64,000 bases of DNA from Enterococcus xiangfangensis (GCF_005405365.1 NZ_BJDX01000006.1:124001-188000); one strand, 5' to 3'. Counted from the first letter of the stretch, positions 8,236 to 16,999 are shown. The notes: generated by a model from the letters alone, not told the origin. Made by a program: numbers and translations.

Positions 8236-8654
8236 GCGTAACACTCCTTCAGACACAAAGTATAGTCCGCTCTCATTAAGGGGGGATTAAGCAAAACAAG
8301 GTAGTTCATTTAAAGATCTCTGCGAAGATTCTCCTTTATAGAGCGCTTAACTAAGTAAGATTATCATTTAATGAAAAGAATAAGCGAGAGGTTCCAAAAA
8401 TTTGCGGCGTTTTTTTGCATAATTTGGACCTTTTTTATTTTTTCTTAAAAAACCCTTTTAGCTAAGAACGAAATAAAAGAGAAAGTGGTGATTATTAAAG
8501 GATTTCTTCCATTACGATGACAGAATCCCTTTTAATAAATCTTCTAATAGAACGCTGAAGGGGCGTTTGACTTTGATTTTTTAAAGGCTAATATGATGGC
8601 TGTAGTCTGGAAGTGCGCACTTCGATTGCAAAGAATTTAAAGGATGTGTCACAA
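8236..8654. promoter_or_regulatory. Divergent regulatory region between the Mga-like gene and gadC
   Basis: About 420 bases, very AT-rich. The gadC promoter TTGACT-N16-TAATAT sits at 8567-8594. A large imperfect inverted repeat occupies 8492-8538 (TTATTAAAGGATT with AATCCCTTTTAATAA, two single-base bulges), ending about 28 bases before the -35, a position suited to an activator. A small AACGC/GCGTT dyad lies at 8551-8567. The regulator's own -10 is at 8259-8264. The remainder is A/T tracts with no gene. Confidence 0.6.
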
Positions 8655-10133
8655 ATGAATAACGAAGAGAAGAACGCTTCTTTGAGCGAGCATAATCAGC
8701 TCACCGGTGTTCAACTATTCTCAATGACTACTTCGATGGTCATGACGGTGTACGGATTTGCAGCCTTCGCTAAACAAGGACCAACAGCTTTGTTCTTCCT
8801 ATTTTTAGCCGGTGTTTTATGGTTTATTCCCGTAACACGTACTGCTGGTGAAATGGCTTCAGTCGACGGTTGGAGCAAAGGCGGAATCTTTACGTGGGGT
8901 CGTCACATGATCGGCGAACGTCTTGGTTGGTCTGCACTATTTTATCAATGGATCCATATTACCGTTGGTATGTGTACAATGATGTATTTCATCATTGGCT
9001 GTCTATCAATTACTTTGAATGTTCCAGTCATTAATACAAATCCATTGTTCAAATTCCTTATCATGATGGTCATCTTATGGGGCCTGATCTTCGCTCAACA
9101 ACATGGAACAAAGATCACCGGGAAAATCGCTCAATGGAGTTTCACGATTGGCGTTATTATTCCAGTCTTTCTATTATTGTTTTTAACGATTACCTATTTA
9201 GTTAAAGGAAATCCAATGTTGATCAAAATCAATCCGCATACAATCTTACCATCAAGCTGGAGCGGAAATGTTTTAGTTGGATTCGTACCATTCATCTTAG
9301 CTTTTGCCGGTGCTGAAGGATCAGCAACACACGTAAAAGATTTGAAGAAACCATCTATCTATCCAAAAGTTATGTTAGCTTTAGCGATCAGTGCGATTGT
9401 TTCTGATATTATCGGAACAATCTCAATCGCCGCAACGATTCCAAATGCGAAGATCCAATTGAGTACAGGGATTGTCTACGCTTATGGCGCATTAGTTCAA
9501 CAATTTCCAGGAATCAACGTTGTCTTTATTGAACGTTTGATTGGTTTATTGCTTGCTATCGGGATCATCGGTGAAATCAGCAGCTGGGTCGTTGGACCAA
9601 ATGCTGGCATGTATGAAGCCGCTAAAGAAGGCTACTTACCAGAACGTTTTGCTAAAACCAATGCTTACGGTGTTGAAACAAACGTAATGGTCTTGCAAGG
9701 TGTGATCGTTTCAATCATGGCTGCATTGTTGACCTTTGGTGCTGGTGGAGATAAATCAAATCTTTCATTCCAAACAGCAATGAGTTTGACCGTTGCATTG
9801 TATACCTTAATGTATATGCTGATGTTCGTTACTTATTTAGTTTTAGTTTTCAAACATGATGATTTGAATCGCACATTCCGTGCAGCAAAATCTAAAGTAA
9901 TGCGTGTCATCATGGGTGTTCTAGGTTTTGTATTGTCAGCTTTCGGATTTGTCGTAACATTCTTCCCACCAGCTGCATACAACATGCATCAAAAACATAC
10001 GTATCTGACTTTGTTATTGACAGCGTTCATTGTCGTCTTCTTTATTCCATTTATCATGTATTTGTTCCATGGAAACTGGACATTGCATCACCATGATAAA
10101 GCAGAAAAAAATTTGCACCATCCTGCTCACTAA
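8655..10133 (+). CDS. gadC: Glutamate:GABA antiporter GadC
   Basis: A 492-residue APC-superfamily transporter with about twelve membrane helices that exchanges external glutamate for internal GABA, the transport half of glutamate-dependent acid resistance. The first helix carries 'TTSMVMTVYGF', followed by 'GEMASVDGWSKGGIFTW' in the conserved helix 2-3 region. The C-terminus is His-rich ('HHHDKAEKNLHH'), fitting the pH-sensing C-plug known in E. coli GadC, though much shorter. Longer starts (GTG at 8613 or 8646) exist; the ATG at 8655 has AAAGGA ten bases upstream and is preferred. gadB follows 76 bases later. Confidence 0.9.
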   Translation: MNNEEKNASLSEHNQLTGVQLFSMTTSMVMTVYGFAAFAKQGPTALFFLFLAGVLWFIPVTRTAGEMASVDGWSKGGIFTWGRHMIGERLGWSALFYQWIHITVGMCTMMYFIIGCLSITLNVPVINTNPLFKFLIMMVILWGLIFAQQHGTKITGKIAQWSFTIGVIIPVFLLLFLTITYLVKGNPMLIKINPHTILPSSWSGNVLVGFVPFILAFAGAEGSATHVKDLKKPSIYPKVMLALAISAIVSDIIGTISIAATIPNAKIQLSTGIVYAYGALVQQFPGINVVFIERLIGLLLAIGIIGEISSWVVGPNAGMYEAAKEGYLPERFAKTNAYGVETNVMVLQGVIVSIMAALLTFGAGGDKSNLSFQTAMSLTVALYTLMYMLMFVTYLVLVFKHDDLNRTFRAAKSKVMRVIMGVLGFVLSAFGFVVTFFPPAAYNMHQKHTYLTLLLTAFIVVFFIPFIMYLFHGNWTLHHHDKAEKNLHHPAH

Positions 10134-10155
10134 GCAAATCAGACTTTATTGAAAA

Positions 10156-10198
10156 AATAGTATTATAAGGATTTTTAATTCCTCTATTATAACTAAGG
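10156..10198 (+). other. Imperfect hairpin between gadC and gadB
   Basis: ATAGTATTATAAGGA and TCCTCTATTATAACTA can pair imperfectly around an AT-rich loop just before the gadB SD (AAGGAG). There is no T-run, so it is not a terminator; an RNA-processing or stability element is possible. Confidence 0.3.
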
Positions 10199-10209
10199 AG
10201 ATTTTTAAC

Positions 10210-11586
10210 ATGCATACAGATTATTTAGAAAGTTCATTTTTAGGAAGCAAAGAAGCTGCTCGCAGCATGCCTAAAGAATTTTTACCTGATGAGGGTATGA
10301 ACCCTGACACAGCCGAGACGCTCGTCAATCATATTCGGTTGAACGAAGCCAAAGCAGACCAAAACTTGGCAACATTTTGTACAACTCAAATGGAACCACA
10401 AGCTGACCGCTTGATGTTAGGTTCACTTGAAACGAATGCGATTGACAAATCAGAATATCCAAAAACCACAGCAATGGAAAACTATACAATCAGTATGGTT
10501 GCTCATATGTGGAACATCGGTGAAGGCAAAAAATTGTATAACGACTTTATCGGAACTTCGACTGTAGGTTCTTCTGAAGGTTGTATGCTAGGCGGACTTG
10601 CTTTGTTACACAGCTGGAAACATCGTGCAAAAGCAGCCGGATTAGATATCGACAACTTGCATGAACACAAACCTAACTTAGTCATCAACTCAGCGTTCCA
10701 AGTTGTATGGGAAAAATTCTGTACGTACTGGAATGTCGAGATGCGGGAAGTTCCAATGGATGAAGACCATATGTCATTAAATACTGACACCGTCATGGAT
10801 TATGTTGACGAAAACACCATTGGTATCGTAGGGATCCAAGGGATTACTTACACTGGCCGCGTAGATGATATTCAAAAATTAGATGAACTAGTTTCTGAAT
10901 ACAACAAAACTGCTAAATTACCAATCAAAATCCATGTCGACGCAGCATTTGGCGGCTTCTTTGCACCATTTGTTGATGGCTTCAAACCATGGGACTTCCG
11001 TTTGAAAAATGTGGCATCAATCAACGTTTCAGGGCATAAATACGGGATGGTTTATCCTGGTATCGGCTGGATTGTTTGGCGCGAAAATACGGAAGAATAT
11101 TTACCAGCAGAAATGCGTTTTTCAGTTCCTTATCTAGGCAGCAGCGTAGATTCAATCGCTATCAACTTCTCACATAGCGGAGCACACATCGTTGCGCAAT
11201 ATTACAACATGATTCGCTTTGGTCGTGAAGGCTTTACTGCGATCATGAATAATGTACGCAGCGTGTCACAACGAATCAACGAAGAATTGAAAGACTTAGG
11301 AATTTTTGAAATCATCAATGATGGTTCACAATTACCTATCAATTGCTGGAAAATTGCGGATAGTGTTGAATTGACTTGGAATCTTTATGATCTAGAAGAC
11401 AAGTTGAAAGAATACGGTTGGCAAGTACCAGCTTATCCACTTCCAGTCAGTCTCGACGATGTAACGATCAGTCGGATTGTTGTTCGCCCATCAATGACAA
11501 TGGCCATTTGTGATGATTTCATTGAAGATTTGACTCGTGCAATCGACGACTTAAATCGGAATCATTTGATTCATCACGCATCTTAA
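10210..11586 (+). CDS. gadB: Glutamate decarboxylase GadB
   Basis: A 458-residue PLP enzyme that converts glutamate plus a proton to GABA and CO2 in the cytoplasm. 'HVDAAFGGF' near residue 243 holds the Asp that contacts the pyridine nitrogen, and 'NVSGHKYG' near residue 275 holds the Schiff-base Lys. The length is standard for bacterial group II decarboxylases. A strong AAGGAG lies upstream of the ATG. It is in the same direction as gadC and probably in one operon with it. The C-terminus ends 'NRNHLIHHAS', short, with His residues as in the acid-sensitive tails of the family. Confidence 0.95.
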   Translation: MHTDYLESSFLGSKEAARSMPKEFLPDEGMNPDTAETLVNHIRLNEAKADQNLATFCTTQMEPQADRLMLGSLETNAIDKSEYPKTTAMENYTISMVAHMWNIGEGKKLYNDFIGTSTVGSSEGCMLGGLALLHSWKHRAKAAGLDIDNLHEHKPNLVINSAFQVVWEKFCTYWNVEMREVPMDEDHMSLNTDTVMDYVDENTIGIVGIQGITYTGRVDDIQKLDELVSEYNKTAKLPIKIHVDAAFGGFFAPFVDGFKPWDFRLKNVASINVSGHKYGMVYPGIGWIVWRENTEEYLPAEMRFSVPYLGSSVDSIAINFSHSGAHIVAQYYNMIRFGREGFTAIMNNVRSVSQRINEELKDLGIFEIINDGSQLPINCWKIADSVELTWNLYDLEDKLKEYGWQVPAYPLPVSLDDVTISRIVVRPSMTMAICDDFIEDLTRAIDDLNRNHLIHHAS

Positions 11587-11607
11587 TTTATAATAGCTAC
11601 TGTTATT

Positions 11608-11642
11608 AAAGTCCTGATAACGTAACTATCATCAGGACTTTT
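11608..11642 (+). terminator. Attenuator-like hairpin between gadB and gltX
   Basis: A perfect 11-bp stem (AAAGTCCTGAT at 11608-11618, ATCAGGACTTT at 11631-11641) with a 12-base loop and only four T residues. It stands directly before the gltX SD. The weak T-run suggests partial termination with read-through into gltX. Confidence 0.6.
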
Positions 11643-11660
11643 AAAATGGAGGGAATCAAA

Positions 11661-13172
11661 TTGAAAAAAGAAAAAGTAGAAGTTACCGGCGACGTACGAG
11701 TGAGATACGCACCAAGTCCAACAGGCTTTTTACATTTAGGCAATGCGCAATCCGCGTTGTTTAACTACTTGTTTGCAAAACATTATAACGGCACTTGGGT
11801 TTTGCGGATTGAAGATACTGACTTAAAACGCAATGTACCCCATGGCGAAGAAAGTCAGATGGAGAATCTTCATTGGTTGGGTATCGACTGGGACGAAGGT
11901 CCGGATAAACCTAAAAAAGAATTTGCCCCTTACCATCAAAAAGATCGTGTGAACTTGTACCATAAATTTGTTTTACAATTATTAGATGCTGGTCTTGCTT
12001 ATCGAGACTATGCGACTGAAGAAGAACTAAAAGAATTACATGACCAACAAATCGAAGCTAAAATCGCGCCGCATTATGACGGTCGCTGGTATGGAGCAAC
12101 AGAAGAACAAATCAAACAAGCCGAAGCTGAAGGCCGCAAACCAACAGTCCGTCTGCATCTTCCTGAAGATCATATCTATGCTTGGGATGACATGATCAAA
12201 GGTCGGGTTGAATTTAACTCAGACAATATCGGCGGAGATTTCATTATTGAAAAAAGTAACGGAATGGCAACGTATAACTTTGCCGTAGTTATTGATGACT
12301 ATCTAATGAAGATCACACATGTGTTGCGCGGGGATGACCATATTGCGAATACACCAAAACAAATCGCCGTATACGAAGCACTAGGCATTCCTAAACCATT
12401 GTTTGGCCATATCACTTTGATTTACAGCTTAGATACCCATAAAAAATTAAGTAAACGTGATAAAAATACATTGCAATTCATCAGCCAATACCGTAAATAT
12501 GGCTATTTGAATGAAGCATTATTGAACTTTATCGCCTTTCTTGGCTGGTCGCCAGTTGGGGAAAAAGAATTATTTACCCGCGATGAATTGATCGAAGCTT
12601 ATGATATCAATCGGATGTCAGCCTCGCCTGCTTACTTCGATCAAAAGAAATTAGACTGGACCAATGCTGAGTACATCAAAAAACTTTCTGTCGATGAATT
12701 GACGAAACGGATCCTTGCGTTAGTCGATGCAGCAGAAACAGATGCAGCTGAACAACTAAAAGCTATTGGTATCGAAAACGAAACTGACTTTATCAAAAAA
12801 GTAGTCGACATCTATCATACAGAAGCCAAAACGTTGATGACGTTCATGGAAAAAATCTTGTTTATCAAAAATGCGAACCAAGTGACGTTCACTTATACCG
12901 ACTTAGCAGAATTTGATAGCGAAAGCGTAAAACAAATTTTGACTGTGATGTCAGCTGAATTGAAGAACGCACCAGATCCAGTGGATTATCCAGCGATCTT
13001 GTCAGTGATTCAAAAAGAAACGGGACAAAAAGGCCGTAAGCTGTATATGCCGTTGAACGTTGTCTTTACTGATAGTAAATCAGCACCACAAATCACCGAT
13101 ATTCTATCCGTTATGCCAAAAGCAACGGTGGAACATTTAATTGAGAATGCGTTAACGTTTTTAAGTAAATAA
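11661..13172 (+). CDS. gltX: Glutamyl-tRNA synthetase, gad-linked copy
   Basis: A 503-residue class I aminoacyl-tRNA synthetase that charges tRNA-Glu. 'APSPTGFLHLGNAQ' carries the HIGH-equivalent 'HLGN' near residue 20, and 'KKLSKRD' the KMSKS-equivalent. The C-terminal helical anticodon domain is full length, so it looks active. The ATG at 11646 overlaps the GGAGGG; TTG at 11661 is seven bases after it and is chosen. Placement after gadCB is known in other lactic acid bacteria such as Lactobacillus brevis. A separate housekeeping gltX would be expected elsewhere in the genome, so this is probably a paralogue; that cannot be seen here. Confidence 0.88.
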   Translation: MKKEKVEVTGDVRVRYAPSPTGFLHLGNAQSALFNYLFAKHYNGTWVLRIEDTDLKRNVPHGEESQMENLHWLGIDWDEGPDKPKKEFAPYHQKDRVNLYHKFVLQLLDAGLAYRDYATEEELKELHDQQIEAKIAPHYDGRWYGATEEQIKQAEAEGRKPTVRLHLPEDHIYAWDDMIKGRVEFNSDNIGGDFIIEKSNGMATYNFAVVIDDYLMKITHVLRGDDHIANTPKQIAVYEALGIPKPLFGHITLIYSLDTHKKLSKRDKNTLQFISQYRKYGYLNEALLNFIAFLGWSPVGEKELFTRDELIEAYDINRMSASPAYFDQKKLDWTNAEYIKKLSVDELTKRILALVDAAETDAAEQLKAIGIENETDFIKKVVDIYHTEAKTLMTFMEKILFIKNANQVTFTYTDLAEFDSESVKQILTVMSAELKNAPDPVDYPAILSVIQKETGQKGRKLYMPLNVVFTDSKSAPQITDILSVMPKATVEHLIENALTFLSK

Positions 13173-13177
13173 TTTTT

Positions 13178-13211
13178 ACTGCAGCCTTGACTGAGGGCTG
13201 CAGTTTTTTTG
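13178..13211 (+). terminator. Terminator of the gad operon
   Basis: ACTGCAGCC and GGCTGCAGT form a stem followed by a T-run of seven, starting 5 bases after the gltX stop. Confidence 0.92.
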
Positions 13212-13283
13212 TTTCACTAACGTATTGGTGATGAAAGAAGAGGGGATAAGCAGAAAAGTTGTAGGGGATAAAAAATTTTTGAA

Positions 13284-13313
13284 CAAAAAAACTGCCGCAA
13301 AATCTGCGGCAGT
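13284..13313 (-). terminator. Terminator after glpF
   Basis: AACTGCCGCA/TGCGGCAGTT stem with a short loop, followed on the minus strand by a U-tract. It lies 9 bases beyond the glpF stop. Confidence 0.9.
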
Positions 13314-13321
13314 TAAAGTCT

Positions 13322-14053
13322 TTAAATAAAAATTGCTTTATACAAAGCGATCGCAACGATTGAAGCAACGATTGGGGCAAGTACTGGTACCCAAGAGTAA
13401 CTCCATTGTGAATCGCCTTTATTTTTCAATGGTAACAACGCATGCAAGATACGAGGTCCTAAATCACGAGCTGGATTCAAACCAGGTCCAGTTGGTCCAC
13501 CAAACGATGCAACTAATGTCCAAACTAAGAAACCTAAAGCTAAATGAGCAGTTCCTAAATTGTCTTGGAAGAATGGTGCTTTCGTAATACCAAGTGCTCC
13601 AAAGAATAAAATAAATGAACCGAAGAACTCATTGACAAAACCGTTGAACTTAGAACCAACACTATTGATCGTTGAAAATGTTCCTAAAACGTGTAATTTG
13701 TCTTCTGTTTGATCGTAATAGGGTTTGTAGCTGGCTACTACGACTAATTGGCCGACCATCGCGCCAATGAATTGAACGACGATGTAAGGAAGAACTTCCG
13801 ACCATGGGAACATACCGCTAACTGCCAAACCAATTGTAAAGGCTGGGTTGATGTGGTTGCCGCTGATACCACCAAAAATCATTGCAGGAATCATAACCCC
13901 ACATCCGTATCCTACTGCAATCAACATCCAGTCACTTCCGTAACCTTTTGTACCTCTCAAATCAACATTGGCAACTGCACCATTTCCGAGCATTACTAAC
14001 AAAGCAGTCCCAAAGAACTCAGCCGCTAACCGAGTAGTCAATGAATAATCCAT
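13322..14053 (-). CDS. glpF: Glycerol facilitator / aquaglyceroporin (MIP family)
   Basis: A 243-residue six-helix membrane channel. The first NPA box is at residues 69-71 ('GNHINPAFTIG') and the second at 193-195 within 'LNPARDLGPR'. The Asp following the second NPA-Arg is the residue that marks glycerol-conducting members against water-only channels. The ATG has AGGAGG upstream. It is monocistronic with its own terminator; no glpK or glpO lies in the window. Other small neutral solutes may pass, as in several lactic acid bacterial GlpF proteins. Confidence 0.88.
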   Translation of the reverse strand: MDYSLTTRLAAEFFGTALLVMLGNGAVANVDLRGTKGYGSDWMLIAVGYGCGVMIPAMIFGGISGNHINPAFTIGLAVSGMFPWSEVLPYIVVQFIGAMVGQLVVVASYKPYYDQTEDKLHVLGTFSTINSVGSKFNGFVNEFFGSFILFFGALGITKAPFFQDNLGTAHLALGFLVWTLVASFGGPTGPGLNPARDLGPRILHALLPLKNKGDSQWSYSWVPVLAPIVASIVAIALYKAIFI

Positions 14054-14236
14054 AAAAACCTCCTAAAATATTTAAAATGAAAACAAAAAATGAAAATTTC
14101 ATTCTATATCTTAATCTGATTTCCAAAAATTAGCAAATGTTAAGTCCAAAAAAATTCATATTTTTTTCAATAAATGGATAAAAAACTCGAAAAAACAGCT
14201 GATTTAAGCTTTTTAACGAAAAATTTGCTTTTAACG

Positions 14237-14264
14237 AAAAAAATCTCATTCATTTGAATGAGAT
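14237..14264 (-). terminator. Terminator after the MDR oxidoreductase
   Basis: ATCTCATTCA/TGAATGAGAT stem with a two-base centre and a U-tract on the minus strand, beginning 4 bases from the stop codon. Confidence 0.9.
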
Positions 14265-14268
14265 CTGA

Positions 14269-15276
14269 TCAATTTATTAGAACAAGATGCCGGAAATTTG
14301 GATTATTTTCGATCAGTTTGTGTGCGCCGTAGAAATTTTTATCCGAAAACCCATTTAATTGGGCAGTCAGAATAGATTTTAACTGATTTTTTTCCCATAA
14401 ATAAACTAATAATTCCATCGCTTTTCGTGAATAATTGATGCCTTCTTCTGTTGCAAAAGAAGCTTCTAGAAATTCTTGGCAATAAAAATGCAGATAGTCT
14501 GGATCAAAGTTTTTCGTCTTCTTTTTGACAAAATGTAAGAGGAGAACTTTGGCGGTATCTTTGAATTCTGCTAGATGTTCGAAACTTTTTTCTTTTTCAG
14601 TATCTAAGTTGATCACATAATCAACAGGCGTCATTTCCGCGTTAGCCAATTCTCGCGATAAATGGGTCGACTGTGAGAAGACGACATCGGCACCCATATT
14701 TTTGATCCAAATCTCTGAATTGTTTTTATTGATTGTAGCAGCGACCTTCAGTCCAGCCCATTTAGCCAATTGAATGATCGTAGCACCTAGTCCATCGGAT
14801 GTGTTTAAAATCAACAGGTTCCCTTGATTTTTGCCTGGATGGGGAATCAATTCTAGCTGGTTGAATAATACTTCAAAAGCTAAGAAAAAGCTGTAGGAAA
14901 AAGCCGCGGCTTCATCGGTAGGAAATGAGTCCGGCAGTTTTACGACTGAACGGACATCCACGATTTGAAAGTTGCTGTAACTGCCGTATTTGCCTACTCG
15001 GTTGACGTATAAGACGCGGTCTCCAACGTTCAGTCTCGGATTGCTACTTCCTAACCGAGTAATGATCCCTACACCGCCAAAGCCTAAAATGTACGGCTTT
15101 TTAGCACCCTTGATCGTTTGGCGAATCTGGGTGTCCAAGGTACTGATAGAGATCGCGGAAGTTTTTATCATTAAATCGTTTTCCCGCAATTTTGGGAGCA
15201 TGATTTTATACTGTTCAAATTTTATATCTTCTTTTAAACGAAATTTTTTCTCGAACCCTACTGCGTCTGAAATCAT
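14269..15276 (-). CDS. Medium-chain dehydrogenase/reductase, quinone-oxidoreductase-like
   Basis: A 335-residue zinc-independent MDR protein. The GroES-like N-terminal domain includes 'GFGGVGIITRLG' and 'GDRVLYVNR', and the NADPH-binding fold shows 'TSDGLGATIIQLAKWAG' near residue 160. The Cys/His zinc ligands of true alcohol dehydrogenases are absent. Such proteins reduce quinones or alpha,beta-unsaturated carbonyls. AGGAGG precedes the ATG and overlaps the edge of a 17-base palindrome (15291-15307) that may be an operator. Single-gene unit. Confidence 0.75.
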   Translation of the reverse strand: MISDAVGFEKKFRLKEDIKFEQYKIMLPKLRENDLMIKTSAISISTLDTQIRQTIKGAKKPYILGFGGVGIITRLGSSNPRLNVGDRVLYVNRVGKYGSYSNFQIVDVRSVVKLPDSFPTDEAAAFSYSFFLAFEVLFNQLELIPHPGKNQGNLLILNTSDGLGATIIQLAKWAGLKVAATINKNNSEIWIKNMGADVVFSQSTHLSRELANAEMTPVDYVINLDTEKEKSFEHLAEFKDTAKVLLLHFVKKKTKNFDPDYLHFYCQEFLEASFATEEGINYSRKAMELLVYLWEKNQLKSILTAQLNGFSDKNFYGAHKLIENNPNFRHLVLIN

Positions 15277-15608
15277 TCGTGTTATCCTCCTCAGAAATAA
15301 ATTTCTGAATCTCCAATAATAAAATGGCTACTTATATAATATACTTGATTTAACAAAGAGAGGGAAATAATTTCTTTAAAATAGCCAAAGAAGTCAATCG
15401 TTTTCTAGTTAAAACCGACTACTGAAGAAAGAACCTCTCAAGTAATCTTAAACTTGTATTTATAAGCAGTGCAAACGAACACATAACTAAGCATACCAAT
15501 TTTGGCTTGAAATCGCTATAGGAGACAGTCGATCGACCAAAATTATTGTTTAGAAAGGCTTCACTGTAAAATAAAAACAGCAGATCATTGAGAATCAGGA
15601 GGAATCAT
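15277..15608. promoter_or_regulatory. Divergent intergenic region with a 17-bp palindrome
   Basis: TCAGAAAT-A-ATTTCTGA at 15291-15307 is a perfect palindrome with a single central base, directly upstream of the MDR gene's SD. An AT-rich -10-like stretch for the same gene lies around 15335-15350. The remaining 250 or so bases before the DUF1054 gene hold no reading frame or convincing structure. Confidence 0.5.
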
Positions 15609-16235
15609 ATGTTTAATGAAAAAAGTTTCGAAGTTTTTGAAGTCGCTGGATTGGATGAACGAATGGCGGCGATTCGCCAAGTGATCCAACCGACTTTTCG
15701 ACAACTAAATGAAAGTTTTCAACAACAGCTCGAACCATTACTGGATGAACCATTATTTATCCACATCGCACAGCATCGCCGCCGCACGACGTATCCCCCA
15801 GAAAATACATGGTCAGCCTTAAGCCGGCAAAAGCGCGGCTATAAGATGGAGCCACATTTTCAATTAGGGATCGGTTCCGAGTATGTCTTTATGTGGCTAT
15901 CTTGCATTGATCAACCAAAAAATGAACGTGCTATCGCACAAATGTTGTTAGACAATCAGCCGTTGTTTGAATCATTATCCCCAGACTTTGTTTTATCAGG
16001 CGATCACACGAAAGAAAAAATCGAGGAGTTATCACCAGAAAATCTCCAAAGACTGTTGATAAGATTTCGAGATGTGAAAAAAGGGGAGTTCCAAATCGGC
16101 CGAATCATCAAAAAAGAAGATCCAATGTGGAAAAAGCCAACAGCAGCCCAAGCATTCATGCTGAAAACGTATGAACAACTAATACCGATCTACCAAATAG
16201 CGATTCAGGCAGAGTTTATTCCAGTGGAAAACTAA
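15609..16235 (+). CDS. DUF1054 family protein (YktB-like)
   Basis: A 208-residue soluble protein matching the DUF1054/YktB family of Firmicutes in length and in motifs such as 'HIAQHRRRTTYPPENTW' (split here as His-Arg-Arg near residue 58) and 'YKMEPHFQLGIG'. Its function is unknown. The ATG at 15609, six bases after AGGAGG, is preferred to the upstream in-frame start at 15588. Single gene; the inverted repeat at 16336-16362 ends it. Confidence 0.8.
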   Translation: MFNEKSFEVFEVAGLDERMAAIRQVIQPTFRQLNESFQQQLEPLLDEPLFIHIAQHRRRTTYPPENTWSALSRQKRGYKMEPHFQLGIGSEYVFMWLSCIDQPKNERAIAQMLLDNQPLFESLSPDFVLSGDHTKEKIEELSPENLQRLLIRFRDVKKGEFQIGRIIKKEDPMWKKPTAAQAFMLKTYEQLIPIYQIAIQAEFIPVEN

Positions 16236-16335
16236 TTCTTTTAGCGGGAGGATATAGTTGATTGCAGATGTTTATTTTTCAACAAGGGAATCAAATTTTT
16301 TTTGACTTAGAAGAAAGAATAGGATAACGGGTTTA

Positions 16336-16362
16336 AACCCCTCCAAAAAATTTGGAGGGGTT
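16336..16362. terminator. Shared terminator between DUF1054 gene and bioY
   Basis: AACCCCTCCAAA and TTTGGAGGGGTT form a 12-bp stem with a 3-base loop. The plus side is followed by TTCGTTT, and the minus side by TTTAAA. Both flanking genes converge on it. Confidence 0.75.
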
Positions 16363-16408
16363 CGTTTAGCTTATATTGTGCAGGTGTTGGATAATTCAGC
16401 GAGTAATT

Positions 16409-16954
16409 CTATTTGGTAACAGAATTTTTTGTGATTGGCAATCTTCTGCCAATCAAGACACCGAGGTAACCGGCGGCGATTGCTTTGATGATGCCGGGTA
16501 AAATGAAGGGAATCATTCCGGCTGAAAATGCGGCATCCCAGGCTAAACTGCCGCCAAATTTTAACCACAATGAACCGAAAATCAAAGTAATAAAAGCACC
16601 GATAATATTCGCAAACAGCGACCAGAAATAATTGAAACCGAATTTTTCGATCATCCAACCGGTGAAATAGGCTTGGAAAATAAATCCGACTAAAAAACCG
16701 CCAGTTGGTCCAAAGTAATTAGCGATTCCCGCCGCACCGCCAGCTAAAACTGGCAAACCGATCATTCCCATCAATAAATAAACTAAGACCGCGATCGTTC
16801 CAGTTTTTTTTCCTAAGAGGGTCACGACAAATCCGACAGCAAAAGTTTGCAAGGTCAATGGGATCGGACCAAATGGGATTGTAAATTGTGCTAAAACACT
16901 GATGACTGCCGCAAATAATCCGGCTAAAACGATTTCTCGACTACTTAATTTCAA
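16409..16954 (-). CDS. bioY: Biotin ECF transporter substrate-binding component BioY
   Basis: A 181-residue protein with six membrane helices, the S component that binds biotin and docks on an ECF energizing module. The family motif is 'GMIGLPVLAGGAAGI...FGPTGGFLVGF' (the last part near residue 90). The GTG at 16963 overlaps its SD; a TTG at 16954 lies eight bases after AAGGAG and is chosen. An inverted repeat fitting a BirA operator overlaps the SD region, so repression by biotin-loaded BirA is likely. No EcfAA'T genes lie in the window; in this group the module is shared and encoded elsewhere. Confidence 0.9.
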   Translation of the reverse strand: MKLSSREIVLAGLFAAVISVLAQFTIPFGPIPLTLQTFAVGFVVTLLGKKTGTIAVLVYLLMGMIGLPVLAGGAAGIANYFGPTGGFLVGFIFQAYFTGWMIEKFGFNYFWSLFANIIGAFITLIFGSLWLKFGGSLAWDAAFSAGMIPFILPGIIKAIAAGYLGVLIGRRLPITKNSVTK

Positions 16955-16966
16955 TTGCTTCACTCC

Positions 16967-16999
16967 TTGTTAACTCAATTAAATATTTTGGTTAACGAA
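16967..16999 (-). promoter_or_regulatory. Probable BirA operator of bioY
   Basis: TTGTTAAC-N16-GTTAACGAA is an inverted repeat with the arm sequence and spacing of Gram-positive BirA sites. One arm overlaps the bioY SD. The single departure from symmetry is G for A in the distal arm. Confidence 0.7.

Noticed and set aside
8333..8355. AGCGCT-centred sequence upstream of gadC as a CcpA cre site
   Set aside because: Only the central bases fit; the flanks miss most of the consensus.
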